From a bacterium (GTDB taxonomy: Bacteria; Bacillota; Clostridia; Oscillospirales; Oscillospiraceae): 36,728 bases of DNA. Positions 25,501-32,963 of the stretch are shown piece by piece. Numbering within the stretch: the stretch's first letter is position 1; each line of letters begins with the position of its first letter. The stretch lies in the NCBI GenBank assembly GCA_019424865.1, contig JAHYYS010000019.1:1-36728 (forward strand), in the 5' to 3' direction. The notes under the pieces were generated by a model. The model was not told where the DNA came from. It saw nothing but the letters and a program-made list of their open reading frames with translations, and did no database searches. The position numbers and the translations under genes are program-made.

Positions 25501-25711
25501 CCATCTCGGCACGAGTCACGTTCTTGTCGGGGTTGAAGTTGCCGTTCTCGTCACCAACCATGACAGAGACAGCCTTCATGACCTCGATGGCTTCCACGTT
25601 GTCCGCAGAATCCACGTCGGCATAGCTCGCGGCACTGGTGCCGACCGCCATCATGCCAACCAGCATAACGGTGGAAAGCGCCAGACTGAGAGCCCGCTTC
25701 AGGTTTCTCAT
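22595..25711 (-). CDS. S-layer-type protein with N-terminal SLH repeats
   Basis: A 1038-residue secreted surface protein. The signal peptide (residues 1 to about 28) ends at GTSA-A. Three SLH repeats follow at about 30-185 and should bind cell-wall polymer. The long middle is acidic (many D, E, K; few cysteines) with repeated beta-type modules. Near 820-920 an Ig-like domain is visible (TQPQDATVTAG, LTYQWYKDG), followed by a last beta domain to the C-terminus. Size, composition and biased use of a few codons (AAG, GAC, ATC) suggest an abundant S-layer or major surface protein; that is inference. The ATG at 25711 has AGGAGGAA upstream. No clear promoter is seen in the AT-rich leader. Confidence 0.88.
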   Translation of the reverse strand: MRNLKRALSLALSTVMLVGMMAVGTSAASYADVDSADNVEAIEVMKAVSVMVGDENGNFNPDKNVTRAEMAVVMANLLDLQVEDFVGASIPFTDVPQWAHSFVAACYADGITGGVSATQYGSNYSVTATQAALMMLKALGYFQYGSDFGTDWQVATIKQASNIGLFDGIDSARNAAMTRNEVAQIALNALESTLVEPDGTPGNITTSDGTVINLGSVTYKDRQSSNKKYTAISDEEGSEKDKFTMELGEDLFDGDLEKVAKQSDDFGRPAHVWEYKNDEIVTAADSADETYVVDDTKLTMGSILTDDDYFDYSEEDANVNDATYVLNGGDKDTKDTKLQKGDIVEVFEGDNGKVKKVVAIRYTAAKIDEVSTDLSNSEEKAGASYSIELVEVNNDSTSIGAGTYYDDYDKDSEILNGFSANTYEEGTVLAVALSAKDNRTILASYVADTATGTVSSYKANDYVTVDGTKYTMAGKVDGTSKDFSFEDEYNLYLTSDGYVIAVDGAAAANINDVYYITGVYMTKSTMGTVKYYAQAVALDGTVSEIELEKSEFEVGGTFNGEATSVDSLDRDVKGLYTLTDKANGDDKSGNDKFNAEAFTGNDNYTVKANGTLSASVAKDDTNMTVNGTKVYMNKDTNYIAVEKAGDDLDVSTAVGGMKCAKDDADKVLVISNKDDSRTAVYVLYIGDDLSSSVVSDEVVYVAEQSDEQNADGWVTTLYFMENNSSDDVTVETQVGPGFYYYDVDEDDVYSLKDVTGLGNDDVDDDTNGWDTLVINESSIYSTQNLLTKDNFSDIAFGSAKVIDSRDNIDSDKIYDKEITSVSNLKNAAKNGNITIRVYVTDGEITFIDVIGAGDGVKAPVIGTQPQDATVTAGSISGELTVAATGDSLTYQWYKDGAKISNETKATLTIPTDLTAGTYKFYVEVTSSKDGYTNTVKSTEVTVTVKPVAPVYSAGSVAGDVSDKTITITNSTNLPAGEYKLYKGDDTVLATVTLNDEGTALNFAKVEGLAESETQFQITVTINGVESDKSADIAITPVA

Positions 25712-25915
25712 TGGGGATTCCTCCTTTTTAAATTCGGCCTGTCTGATTTCCGCAGTTCAGACGCGCAGCACCCCATTTCTGCGGTAGCCCGCGCGCCGGA
25801 CTGTTTCAATCTTTTTAAGCCGTTCTTGGGCTTTTCGCCCGTTTTGGCGAGGTTTCAGAGACTTTTCAGACCACTTAGCCCGGTATAACGCCCCTTGCAC
25901 GGCTCAAAAAGATGC

Positions 25916-25952
25916 AAAAAGGGGTTGATTTTAAGGAAAACAGCCCCTTTTT
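25916..25952. terminator. Possible bidirectional hairpin in the S-layer upstream region
   Basis: AAAAAGGGG (25916-25924) and CCCCTTTTT (25944-25952) pair around a 19-nt AT-rich loop, leaving a T run on each strand. It would lie in any leftward transcript that starts upstream of it. Confidence 0.4.
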
Positions 25953-25969
25953 GAAGGAAAAAGTTGCGT

Positions 25970-26065
25970 TGGTAGACATCTGGTAGACATCCAGAAAATA
26001 GGAGGGCGGGGAGCCCTTGATTTCCAAGGGCTCCCCGCCTTTTTTGGTAGACATTTGGTAGACAT
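25970..26065. repeat. Paired direct repeats of TGGTAGACAT around a palindrome
   Basis: TGGTAGACAT occurs at 25970, 25981, 26045 and 26056. The two pairs have the same 11-bp inner spacing and lie 75 bp apart. They frame a 54-bp segment with a 14-bp perfect palindrome (26005-26018 with 26026-26039) followed rightward by T6. The role is unknown; recombination-site remnants are one possibility. Confidence 0.75.
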
Positions 26066-26093
26066 GCCCCCCAAAAGACACATCCGGGCATAA

Positions 26094-26118
26094 AAACAGG
26101 GCCGCCCGCAGGCGGCCC
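26094..26118 (-). terminator. Terminator downstream of nadE
   Basis: GGGCCGCC (26099-26106) and GGCGGCCC (26111-26118) form a stem with a 4-nt loop, followed leftward by T5. It lies about 220 bp beyond the nadE stop, just after the duplicated nadE end. Confidence 0.7.
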
Positions 26119-26148
26119 CAACAGCGTGCAGAGGTCAGCTCAATTTTT

Positions 26149-26196
26149 CCAGCTCCGCCATCCACAGCGCGTTTACCGCGTCTGACGGCATCCGCC
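26149..26196 (-). repeat. Duplicate of the nadE 3' end
   Basis: These 48 bp match 26358-26405, the last coding part of nadE, with one mismatch (A for G). Read leftward they encode the same tail, MPSDAxNALWMAELEKL, followed by a different stop. The two copies are offset by 209 bp in direct orientation. Confidence 0.85.
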
Positions 26197-26301
26197 TCGT
26201 CGCCGCAAAGTCCGCTCCGCCCCGGAACCCCCTTCGCGGATTCCTCGCTTCGCTTCCTTGCGGCTCCTCTCCCCATGCGGCCCGCTGACGCTGGGCCCAC
26301 G
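26191..26301 (-). repeat. Possible dispersed repeat, copy 1
   Basis: Read leftward, this segment shares ordered blocks with 36071-36178 read rightward: GCCCAGCG then CAGCGGG, GGAG then CGCAAGG, AGCG, GCGA, CGGACTTTG and CGACG. I judge roughly 70% similarity by eye, with small gaps. It fills most of the space between the two nadE-end copies. Confidence 0.5.
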
Positions 26302-26340
26302 CGGGGGCCCCATTTTGCGACTGGCGGATCGCTGTGCCTG

Positions 26341-28263
26341 TCAGTGCTCCAGTTTCTCCAGCTCCGCCATCCACAGCGCGTTTGCCGCGTCTGACGGCAT
26401 CCGCCAATCGCCGCGGGGCGACAGGGTGAGGGAGCCCACCTTAGGGCCGTCGGGCAGGCAGGAGCGCTTGAACTGTTGGGCGAAGAAGCGGCGGTAGAAG
26501 TTATGCAGCCACTTCAAAATGGTCTGCCGATCGTAGACATCTCCCAGGGCGTACAGGGCCAAACGGAACACCTTCCGGGGGGAGAAGCCCCAGCGGACGG
26601 CATAGTAGAGGAAGAAATCATGGAGCTCATAGGGCCCCACCAGATCCTCGGTCTTCTGGGCAATCTCCCCCTCCTTGGGGGGCAGAAGCTCCGGGGAGAC
26701 GGGGGTATCCAGAATGTCCAGCAGGACAGCGGACAGCTGGGGATCGCGTTCCCGGACCTCATCGGCCACATAGCGCACCAGGTGGCGCACCAGGGTCTTG
26801 GGGATGCTGGCGTTGACCCCGTACATGGACATGTGGTCCCCGTTGTAGGTGGCCCAGCCCAGAGCCAGCTCGGAGAGGTCCCCCGTGCCGATGACCAGCC
26901 CGCCGGACTGGTTGGCCAGATCCATCAGCACCTGGGTGCGCTCCCGGGCCTGACCGTTTTCAAAGGTCACCGACAGATCCTCCATGGACTGGCCGATGTC
27001 CCGGAAGTGGACCCTGACCGCCTCGCCGATATCCACCGTGCGGAAGCTGGTCCCGATGCGCTCGGCCAGCAGCTGGGCGTTGGACTTGGTGCGCTGGGTG
27101 GTGCCGAAGCAGGGCATGGTGACGGCCTGAATGTCGGTCATGGGCCGGTCCAGCATGGCCATGGATCTGGCCGTGATCAGCAGGGCCAGGGTGGAGTCCA
27201 GCCCGCCGGACAGACCCACCACGGCAGTCCTGGCCCGGGTGTGGGCCAGCCGCTTTTTCAGCCCCAGCGCCGCGATATTCAAAATCTCCTGGCACCGGGC
27301 CGCCCGGTCCCCGTGGTCCTCCGGCACAAAGGGGTTTTTCCCCACCGGGCGGGTCAGCTCCGTGTCCGTCAGCTCCAGCGAGAAGAAGCTGCGCCAGATC
27401 TCCTCCTGGGGCGGGGTGAAGGTGGTATTCCGGCGGCGCTCAAAGACCAGCTTGTCCACATCGAGTTCAGAGACCGTCAGGCCGCAGGCGAACTGGCGCT
27501 GGGCCAGCAGCGCGCCGTTTTCCGCAATCAGATTGTGGCCAGCGAAGACCAGGTCGGTAGTGGACTCCCCCTCGCCGGCGTCGGCATAGACATAGCCGCA
27601 CAACTGGCGGGCGGACTGGCCGGTCACCAGCTGCCGGCGGTAGTCCGCCTTGCCCACCGTCTCATCGCTGGCGGACAGGTTCAGAATCAGGGTGGCGCCC
27701 GCCCGGGCCAGGGCGGTGGAGGGGGGCTCGGGGGCCCACAGGTCCTCGCAGATCTCCACCCCAATCACCAGATTGGGCATGGTGTCGCAGGCAAAGAGGC
27801 AGCCTGCCTCCATGCTGACGCGCTGGCCGCACAGCTCCAGCATCTGGTCCACGCCGGCCCCGGAGGCAAACCAGCGCTGCTCGTAAAATTCGCCGTAATT
27901 GGGCAGATGGAGCTTGGGCACCAGCCCCAGCAGCTCCCCCCGGTGCAGCACCGCAGCACAGTTATACAGCTTGCTGTCCCACTTGCTGCGCACCGGAAGA
28001 CCAAGGGCGATCAGCATGTCCGTCTCCGCCGTGGCGGACAGCACCGCCCCAAGGGCCTCCTCCGCCCCCTGCAGCAGGGTGTCCTGCAAAAACAGATCCC
28101 CGCAGGTGTAGCCGGTGAGGCACAGCTCGGGCAGGCACAGCACCTTGACCCCCTGCTCCGCCGCCTGCTGAATCAGGGCAATACAAGCCTGGGCATTATA
28201 GGGGCAGTCGGCCACCCGAATTTCCGGCGTTCCCGCGGCCACCTTGACAAATCCATCCCGCAT
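26341..28263 (-). CDS. nadE: Glutamine-dependent NAD+ synthetase NadE
   Basis: A 640-residue two-domain enzyme that makes NAD+ from deamido-NAD+ using ATP and glutamine-derived ammonia. The N-terminal nitrilase-type glutaminase domain has the triad E46 (LPELCLTGY), K117 (PKLHLPNY) and C172 (GVEICEDLW). The C-terminal synthetase domain has the PP-loop SGGLDS (352-357), and TGDLSELALGW near 455-465. The end, SPRGDWRMPSDA, is conserved in this long bacterial form. The ATG at 28263 has GGGGAGG upstream. Its last 48 coding bases recur 209 bp downstream. It seems to be transcribed alone. Confidence 0.96.
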   Translation of the reverse strand: MRDGFVKVAAGTPEIRVADCPYNAQACIALIQQAAEQGVKVLCLPELCLTGYTCGDLFLQDTLLQGAEEALGAVLSATAETDMLIALGLPVRSKWDSKLYNCAAVLHRGELLGLVPKLHLPNYGEFYEQRWFASGAGVDQMLELCGQRVSMEAGCLFACDTMPNLVIGVEICEDLWAPEPPSTALARAGATLILNLSASDETVGKADYRRQLVTGQSARQLCGYVYADAGEGESTTDLVFAGHNLIAENGALLAQRQFACGLTVSELDVDKLVFERRRNTTFTPPQEEIWRSFFSLELTDTELTRPVGKNPFVPEDHGDRAARCQEILNIAALGLKKRLAHTRARTAVVGLSGGLDSTLALLITARSMAMLDRPMTDIQAVTMPCFGTTQRTKSNAQLLAERIGTSFRTVDIGEAVRVHFRDIGQSMEDLSVTFENGQARERTQVLMDLANQSGGLVIGTGDLSELALGWATYNGDHMSMYGVNASIPKTLVRHLVRYVADEVRERDPQLSAVLLDILDTPVSPELLPPKEGEIAQKTEDLVGPYELHDFFLYYAVRWGFSPRKVFRLALYALGDVYDRQTILKWLHNFYRRFFAQQFKRSCLPDGPKVGSLTLSPRGDWRMPSDAANALWMAELEKLEH

Positions 28264-28327
28264 TGTTCAAAACCTCCCCAGAGGAATTTTTCATTCCGGC
28301 GGCCCGGCGGGCCGCAATATCAAGCTT

Positions 28328-28356
28328 ATCATACCGTAAACAGGCGGGAAATACAA
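28328..28356 (-). promoter_or_regulatory. nadE: Promoter of nadE
   Basis: Reading leftward, TTGTAT (28351-28356), a 17-nt spacer and TATGAT (28328-28333) form a plausible sigma-A promoter about 65 bp before the start. Confidence 0.6.
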
Positions 28357-28394
28357 GAGGAGCGCCCGTCAAAACCGGCCCCGGGAGGCCGTTA

Positions 28395-28436
28395 AAAAGC
28401 GGCGTGTCACTTCATTCAACGTGACACGCCGCTTTT
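28395..28436 (-). terminator. Terminator of the zinc-ribbon/SH3 gene
   Basis: A perfect 16-bp stem (28395-28410 with 28421-28436) with a 10-nt loop lies 19 bp after the stop at 28455. Leftward it ends in a T5 run, and T4 on the other side could allow bidirectional use. Confidence 0.8.
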
Positions 28437-28454
28437 CGGCATCAGAATTGGCTG

Positions 28455-29495
28455 TTAGCGGGCGGTGAGGTAGTCGCCCAGGACATAGCCCTCCTCATAG
28501 TTGCCGCCGCCGGTGGCATAGCGGATGTGATACCAGCCGTCCCCGGCCTCCTCCAGCACGGTGACCACCGCGCCGTTCTGGGTGCTGGCCTGCACCTCAT
28601 AGCTGGTGCCCGGGCCGGAGCGGATGTTCAGGCCTCCGCTGGCCCCGGTGATGGTGGCCTCGCTGTTGGGCTGGAGGCTGCCGCCGCCGGTGCTGGTCCC
28701 GCCGCCGGAGGAGCCGGTGCCGGAGCCCACACAGTACACGGTGCACTCAGCGCTCTTGTCGCCGCAGGCGGCGGTAATGGTGACCTTGGTTGTGCCGCTG
28801 CCGGTGTTCACGTTGGTCACCAGGCCATCCTGATCCACGGTGGCCACCGTGGGATCGCTGCTGGTCCACACCACAGAGTCGGCCGCCTCCACGGGAACCA
28901 CAGCCACCGTGATGGGCTGATCCTCCCCGGGCTGCAGGGTAAAGTCCGACTGGCTCAGGGTGACCGACTGGACATTGACTTCCGGCTCGGCGGTGGAGCC
29001 GTCACCCTGGGAGCCGTCTGTTCCGCTGCCGCTTCCGGCGCCCTGGCTGGTGCTGCCGCCGGGCGTGCTCTGCCCGGCGCTTACAGAGGAGCCGCCGCCG
29101 GAACTGCTTCCGGTAAACAGCGGCGCGATGCGGGTGAACACAATAAACAGGGCCGCGATAATCAGGACCAGCGAAATGACAAGGCCCACAATCTGGACCG
29201 GATTGACCGGGCCGCCGTATCCGCCGCCCCGGGTATTGCCCGCCACCCGCTTGCCGCTGAAGCCCCGGCCGGGGCGCTCGTCACAGAAGGGGCAGCGCTT
29301 ATAGGTAACGGAGTAGTCCTCGCCGCATTTTTCGCAGCGGATGACGTCGTTGCGCCGGGGGGGCGCCTTCTTGTCCCCGGCGGCGCGCTTGGGCGCCGCC
29401 GCGCGGCTGCCCTCCGACCCGCTGCGGCGGGAGGCCGTCTGCTGTCTGCTGCCGTCTGCCGTACTGCGGCGGGAGGGGTTCTGTCTGTCTGCCAT
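28455..29495 (-). CDS. Membrane protein with zinc ribbon, Ig-like and SH3 domains
   Basis: A 346-residue single-pass protein. The N-terminal cytosolic part is basic and Ser/Arg-rich, then shows a zinc ribbon (CEKCGEDY...CPFCDERP; two CxxC pairs) at about 54-74. A membrane helix lies at about 100-122. A long Ser/Gly/Thr linker follows, then a bacterial Ig-like BIG_2 domain (WTSSDPTVATVDQDGLVT) at about 175-255, a second glycine-rich linker, and a C-terminal SH3b domain (LNIRSGPGTSYEV) at about 285-346. SH3b domains often bind peptidoglycan, so a role at the cell wall is likely. I start at ATG 29495, because the GGAGG site overlaps the alternative start at 29510. Confidence 0.85.
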   Translation of the reverse strand: MADRQNPSRRSTADGSRQQTASRRSGSEGSRAAAPKRAAGDKKAPPRRNDVIRCEKCGEDYSVTYKRCPFCDERPGRGFSGKRVAGNTRGGGYGGPVNPVQIVGLVISLVLIIAALFIVFTRIAPLFTGSSSGGGSSVSAGQSTPGGSTSQGAGSGSGTDGSQGDGSTAEPEVNVQSVTLSQSDFTLQPGEDQPITVAVVPVEAADSVVWTSSDPTVATVDQDGLVTNVNTGSGTTKVTITAACGDKSAECTVYCVGSGTGSSGGGTSTGGGSLQPNSEATITGASGGLNIRSGPGTSYEVQASTQNGAVVTVLEEAGDGWYHIRYATGGGNYEEGYVLGDYLTAR

Positions 29496-29559
29496 CGTAC
29501 ATTCCTCCACCGATTCTCAGTGATCATCACATCCGTCCACCGGGCGGACCGTTTCCTTT

Positions 29560-29588
29560 ATTGTACAGGGGATTTCCCCTTCCGTCAA
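29560..29588 (-). promoter_or_regulatory. Promoter of the zinc-ribbon/SH3 gene
   Basis: Reading leftward, TTGACG (29583-29588), a 17-nt spacer and TACAAT (29560-29565) form a strong sigma-A promoter. Confidence 0.75.
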
Positions 29589-29644
29589 CGGAAAAAGTCG
29601 AAATAACAAAATGTTCATAATTTTATGTCTACTTCTCCTCCGCC

Positions 29645-29673
29645 TTGACCGCCAGCCCGCTTTCTTATATAAT
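29645..29673 (+). promoter_or_regulatory. Promoter of the AAA ATPase operon
   Basis: TTGACC (29645-29650), a 17-nt spacer and TATAAT (29668-29673) match consensus at 11 of 12 positions, 35 bp before the start codon. Confidence 0.8.
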
Positions 29674-29707
29674 GGGAGCAGATTTTTCAGGGGGAGTGTG
29701 AAGCGCC

Positions 29708-31222
29708 ATGGCCAGTGCCTTAACCGCCAGCGAGGTGCACAAACAGTATAACGAGGCCGTCACCGCCTTTCGCCGCCTGATCCCCGACCCCGCCCTGCGC
29801 ATGACCTTCAGCCGCCAGGTGGACGGGTATATGCGCCGGTATGTCCTGGGGGTGTGGCAGGCGGACAACGCCAGCTCCATCACCCCCCGCCACGTGGAGT
29901 TCTACAACGCCATCTATTCCGCCGGCAACCCGGTGCCCTCCGCCCTGTACTGGGAGGTAGCCACCGGCGTGGCCGATTTTGATCTGTTTCAGCCCCCCGC
30001 CTTTTTCGAGGACCTGCGGCGGTATGACCGCATGAAGGGGACCACCCTGGCCCGGCGGTTCGCCGACCAGCTCACCCTGATTCTGCTGCTGTTCGCCGCA
30101 GTGGACGGGGTGGTCAGCGAGCGGGAGGCCGGCTTTGTCAACGCCTGCAACGACACGCTTATCGCCCTGTGTGACCGGGACGGCCTGCGCGCCGACCGGC
30201 CGCCCCTGAAGGCGGACGACTTTGTGGCCCGCCGTCCCGTCCAGCCGGAGAGCCCGCCCCCCGCCGCAGGGAAGGAGACCGCCCCCGCCCAGACGGAGCA
30301 GAAGCAGCAGGACGCGCCGGAGGAGGAGCCGCCCAAGCTGGAGGACCTGCTGGCCGAGCTGGACGGCCTGTGCGGCCTGGAGCAGGTGAAGAAGGACGTC
30401 AAAAGCCTGATTAACCTGGTAAAGGTGCGCCGGCTGCGCCAGGAGGCGGGCCTGCCCGTCCCGCCCATGTCCCTCCATCTGGTCTTCCTGGGCAACCCGG
30501 GCACCGGCAAAACCACCGTGGCCCGCCTGCTGGCCAAAATTTACCGCTGCATCGGGGTACTGTCCAAAGGCCAGCTGGTGGAGGTGGACCGGTCCGGCCT
30601 GGTGGCCGGCTTTGTGGGCCAGACCGCCCTGAAAACCCAGGAGGCGGTGCAGAAGGCCCTGGGGGGCGTGCTGTTCATCGACGAGGCCTACGCCCTGGTC
30701 AGCCAGGAAAACAGCAATGACTTTGGCCACGAGGCCATTGAGGTGCTGCTGAAAAACATGGAGGACCACCGGGACGACCTGATTGTCATCGTGGCCGGCT
30801 ACACCGGTCCCATGGAGCGTTTTCTCCATGCCAACCCGGGGCTGGAGTCCCGGTTCAACAAATATTTCTTCTTCCAGGACTATGACGCCGGGCAGCTGAT
30901 GGAAATTTTCCAGTCCATGTGCCAAAAGAACGGCTATCAGCTCACCCCCGAGGCGGAGAGCTGGGCCAGAGCGGATTTTCAGACGCTGTACGACCACCGG
31001 GACGAAAATTTCGGCAACGCCCGGGAGGTGCGCAACCTGTTTGAAAAGGCGGTGGCCCGCCACTCCGACCGGGTGGCGCAGCTGGACAGCCCCACCAGGG
31101 AGCAGCTGATGCAGCTGCTGCCGGAAGATTTGAAGGATCCGGAGGAGGCCGGTCCGGCCGGCTCCGAAGGGGAGAACCCCAAACCAGATGAGGAGGAAGC
31201 AGAACATGAAAATCGTATTTGA
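29708..31222 (+). CDS. CbxX/CfxQ-type AAA+ ATPase
   Basis: A 504-residue ATPase of the CbxX/SpoVK group. Residues 1-160 form a helical domain whose end (LLLFAAVDGVVSEREAGFV, about 127-144) resembles TerB-like modules. An acidic, proline-rich linker (170-210) leads to the AAA+ core: Walker A GNPGTGKTT (262-270), Walker B VLFIDEAYAL (321-330), and ESRFNKYFFF with the arginine of sensor/finger type. Relatives remodel Rubisco (CbxX) or act in sporulation (SpoVK), but the client here is unknown. There is no signal peptide. The last 17 bases overlap the cupin gene, so the two are probably co-translated. Confidence 0.88.
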   Translation: MASALTASEVHKQYNEAVTAFRRLIPDPALRMTFSRQVDGYMRRYVLGVWQADNASSITPRHVEFYNAIYSAGNPVPSALYWEVATGVADFDLFQPPAFFEDLRRYDRMKGTTLARRFADQLTLILLLFAAVDGVVSEREAGFVNACNDTLIALCDRDGLRADRPPLKADDFVARRPVQPESPPPAAGKETAPAQTEQKQQDAPEEEPPKLEDLLAELDGLCGLEQVKKDVKSLINLVKVRRLRQEAGLPVPPMSLHLVFLGNPGTGKTTVARLLAKIYRCIGVLSKGQLVEVDRSGLVAGFVGQTALKTQEAVQKALGGVLFIDEAYALVSQENSNDFGHEAIEVLLKNMEDHRDDLIVIVAGYTGPMERFLHANPGLESRFNKYFFFQDYDAGQLMEIFQSMCQKNGYQLTPEAESWARADFQTLYDHRDENFGNAREVRNLFEKAVARHSDRVAQLDSPTREQLMQLLPEDLKDPEEAGPAGSEGENPKPDEEEAEHENRI

Positions 31223-31556
31223 CCAGGTGGAGGAGGCCGTCCTGTCCCGGTTTCAGGGGGGCGAGGGGGCGCTGATTGCCCGCATTCAGAACGACGGGCT
31301 CAACAAGATCCTGCACGGGACCCTGCACCCCGGCTCCACCGTGGGCCTGCACACCCACGTGACCAACAGCGAGATCATCTATATCATCTCCGGCCAGGGG
31401 AAGGTACTGTACGACGGGGCATACGAGACGGTGGCCGCCGGCGACTGCCACTACTGCCCCAAGGGCCACGCCCACAGCCTGATCAACGACAGCGACGGGG
31501 ATCTGGTGTTCTTTGCGGTGGTGCCCGAGCACGGGAACGCGGATGTGCCCGCCTGA
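31206..31556 (+). CDS. Single-domain cupin
   Basis: A 116-residue cupin. Motif 1 is GLHTHVTNSEIIYIISGQG (two His and a Glu as metal ligands) and motif 2 is GDCHYCPKGHAHSL (fourth ligand His). Such small cupins bind a divalent metal and may act as sugar isomerases, dioxygenases or simple sensors; nothing here decides. The ATG at 31206 lies inside the end of the AAA gene with AGGAGGAAG upstream. An in-frame ATG at 31188 is possible but lacks such a site. GC-rich hairpins without a T run follow. Confidence 0.88.
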   Translation: MKIVFDQVEEAVLSRFQGGEGALIARIQNDGLNKILHGTLHPGSTVGLHTHVTNSEIIYIISGQGKVLYDGAYETVAAGDCHYCPKGHAHSLINDSDGDLVFFAVVPEHGNADVPA

Positions 31557-31625
31557 GCGGGCGGTCCGTCCCGGGAGAAACCTTTGTTGATTCCGGCCGC
31601 CGCCCGGCGCGGCGGCCCCCTGCGC

Positions 31626-31652
31626 GGCCGGCCCCGACATCGGGGCCGGCCC
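31626..31652 (+). other. GC-rich hairpin before mtaB
   Basis: GGCCGGCCCC and GGGGCCGGCC pair around a 5-7 nt loop shortly before the mtaB ribosome binding region. Without a T run it is not a classical terminator. It may mark the end of the AAA-cupin unit or lie in the mtaB leader. Confidence 0.5.
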
Positions 31653-31673
31653 GCCCATTGAGGAAAACCAGCT

Positions 31674-32963
31674 ATGAGAATTGCTTTTTATACCCTTGGC
31701 TGCAAGGTCAATCAGTATGAGACCCAGGCGCTGGAGCAGCTGTGCGCCCAGCGCGGCCACACCCTGGTCCCCTTCGAGGGGGAGGCCGACGCCTATGTGG
31801 TCAACACCTGTACCGTCACGGCGGTGAGCGACAAAAAATCCCGCCAGGTCATCCGCCGCTGCCGCAAGACGGCCCCGGAGGCCCTGGTGGCGGTGTGCGG
31901 CTGCTATCCCCAGACCCACCCCGGCGACGTGGAGCGGCTGGGGGTGGACCTGATCGCCGGCACCGGGGACCGCACCGGCTTTGTCCGGCTGCTGGAGGAG
32001 GCCTGGGACGCGCGCCGGCCCATCTCCGCCCTGGACGACCCCTTCCAGCGCCGGGTCTTTGAGCCCCTGCCCGCCGGCGGGCTGGAGGGCCGCACCCGCG
32101 CCATGCTGAAGGTGGAGGACGGCTGCGTCAACTTCTGCTCCTACTGCATCATCCCCTATGCCCGGGGCCGGGTGCGCTCCCTGCCCCTGGAGCAGGCCGG
32201 GGAGCAGGCCGCCCGGCTGGCGGCGGAGGGCTATCGGGAGCTGGTGCTCACCGGCATCGAGATCTCCTCCTGGGGGCAGGACCTGGGGGGCGGCGCCTCC
32301 CTGATCGACCTGGTGGAGGGCGTGTGCGCCGCCGCGCCGGACTGCCGGGTGCGGCTGGGCTCTCTGGAGCCCCGGACGGTGACGGAGGAGTTCTGCCGCC
32401 GGGCCGCCGCCCTGCCAAATCTGTGCCCCCACTTCCATTTGTCCATGCAGTCGGGGTGCGACACGGTGCTGAAGCGGATGAACCGGAAGTATGACACCGC
32501 CCGCTTTTCCCAGAGTGTGGAGCTGCTGCGGCAGCATTTTGACCGGCCGGGCATCACCACCGACCTGATTGCGGGCTTCCCCGGAGAGACGGAGGACGAA
32601 TTTCAGCAGACCCTCGCCTTTCTCCGCCGGTGCGCCTTTTCCGCCATGCACATTTTCCCCTACTCCCGCCGGCCGGGCACCCCGGCGGCGGCCATGCCGG
32701 GGCAGGTGCCCAACGCGGAGAAGGAGGAACGGGCCCACCGGGCCGCTGCCGCGGCCGCGGAGATGGAGCGGGCCTATCTGGAGCAGTGGGTGGGAGAGAC
32801 CCTCCCCGTGCTGTTTGAGGAGGAGCGGGACGGCCTGTGGCGGGGCTATACCACCCGCTATACCGAAGTTCGGGTGGCCAGCGGGGAGAACCTGCACAAC
32901 CAGCTGCGCCCGGTCCGCCTGGAGCGGGCACAGGCGTCCTGCCTGACAGGGGTGCTGGCATGA
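31674..32963 (+). CDS. mtaB: tRNA t6A37 methylthiotransferase MtaB
   Basis: A 429-residue radical SAM methylthiotransferase that turns N6-threonylcarbamoyladenosine at tRNA position 37 into its 2-methylthio form. The N-terminal UPF0004 domain holds three cluster cysteines (C10 in TLGCKVNQYE, C46 in NTCTVT, and one in the CGCYPQ segment at 75-77). The radical SAM motif CVNFCSYC gives C151, C155 and C158. A C-terminal TRAM-like domain (about 365-429) should bind tRNA. The motif KVNQYE favours MtaB over MiaB or RimO. The stop overlaps the start of the next gene (ATGA at 32960). Confidence 0.94.
   Translation: MRIAFYTLGCKVNQYETQALEQLCAQRGHTLVPFEGEADAYVVNTCTVTAVSDKKSRQVIRRCRKTAPEALVAVCGCYPQTHPGDVERLGVDLIAGTGDRTGFVRLLEEAWDARRPISALDDPFQRRVFEPLPAGGLEGRTRAMLKVEDGCVNFCSYCIIPYARGRVRSLPLEQAGEQAARLAAEGYRELVLTGIEISSWGQDLGGGASLIDLVEGVCAAAPDCRVRLGSLEPRTVTEEFCRRAAALPNLCPHFHLSMQSGCDTVLKRMNRKYDTARFSQSVELLRQHFDRPGITTDLIAGFPGETEDEFQQTLAFLRRCAFSAMHIFPYSRRPGTPAAAMPGQVPNAEKEERAHRAAAAAAEMERAYLEQWVGETLPVLFEEERDGLWRGYTTRYTEVRVASGENLHNQLRPVRLERAQASCLTGVLA

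Larger units (their letters stand above)
25712..26340. other. Gene-free, repeat-rich stretch between the S-layer gene and nadE
   Basis: About 630 bp without a credible gene. From left to right it holds the AT-rich upstream region of the S-layer gene, a 9-bp hairpin (25916-25952), four copies of TGGTAGACAT around a strong palindrome (25970-26065), the nadE terminator (26094-26118), a second copy of the nadE 3' end (26149-26196) and a segment that resembles 36071-36178 in the opposite orientation. Short open frames here have no ribosome binding site. Confidence 0.7.

Noticed and set aside
22442..25888. A 1148-codon open frame on the + strand
   Set aside because: It is antisense to the S-layer-type gene, has a simple G/V/L/D-rich composition and no family pattern. 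It is open because of the biased codon use of the real gene, whose signal peptide and SLH repeats are clear.
26135..26407. A 90-codon open frame on the - strand ending with the NadE-like tail
   Set aside because: It starts inside nadE in another frame and reaches the duplicated nadE end only by chance, with no ribosome binding site. The duplication itself is reported.
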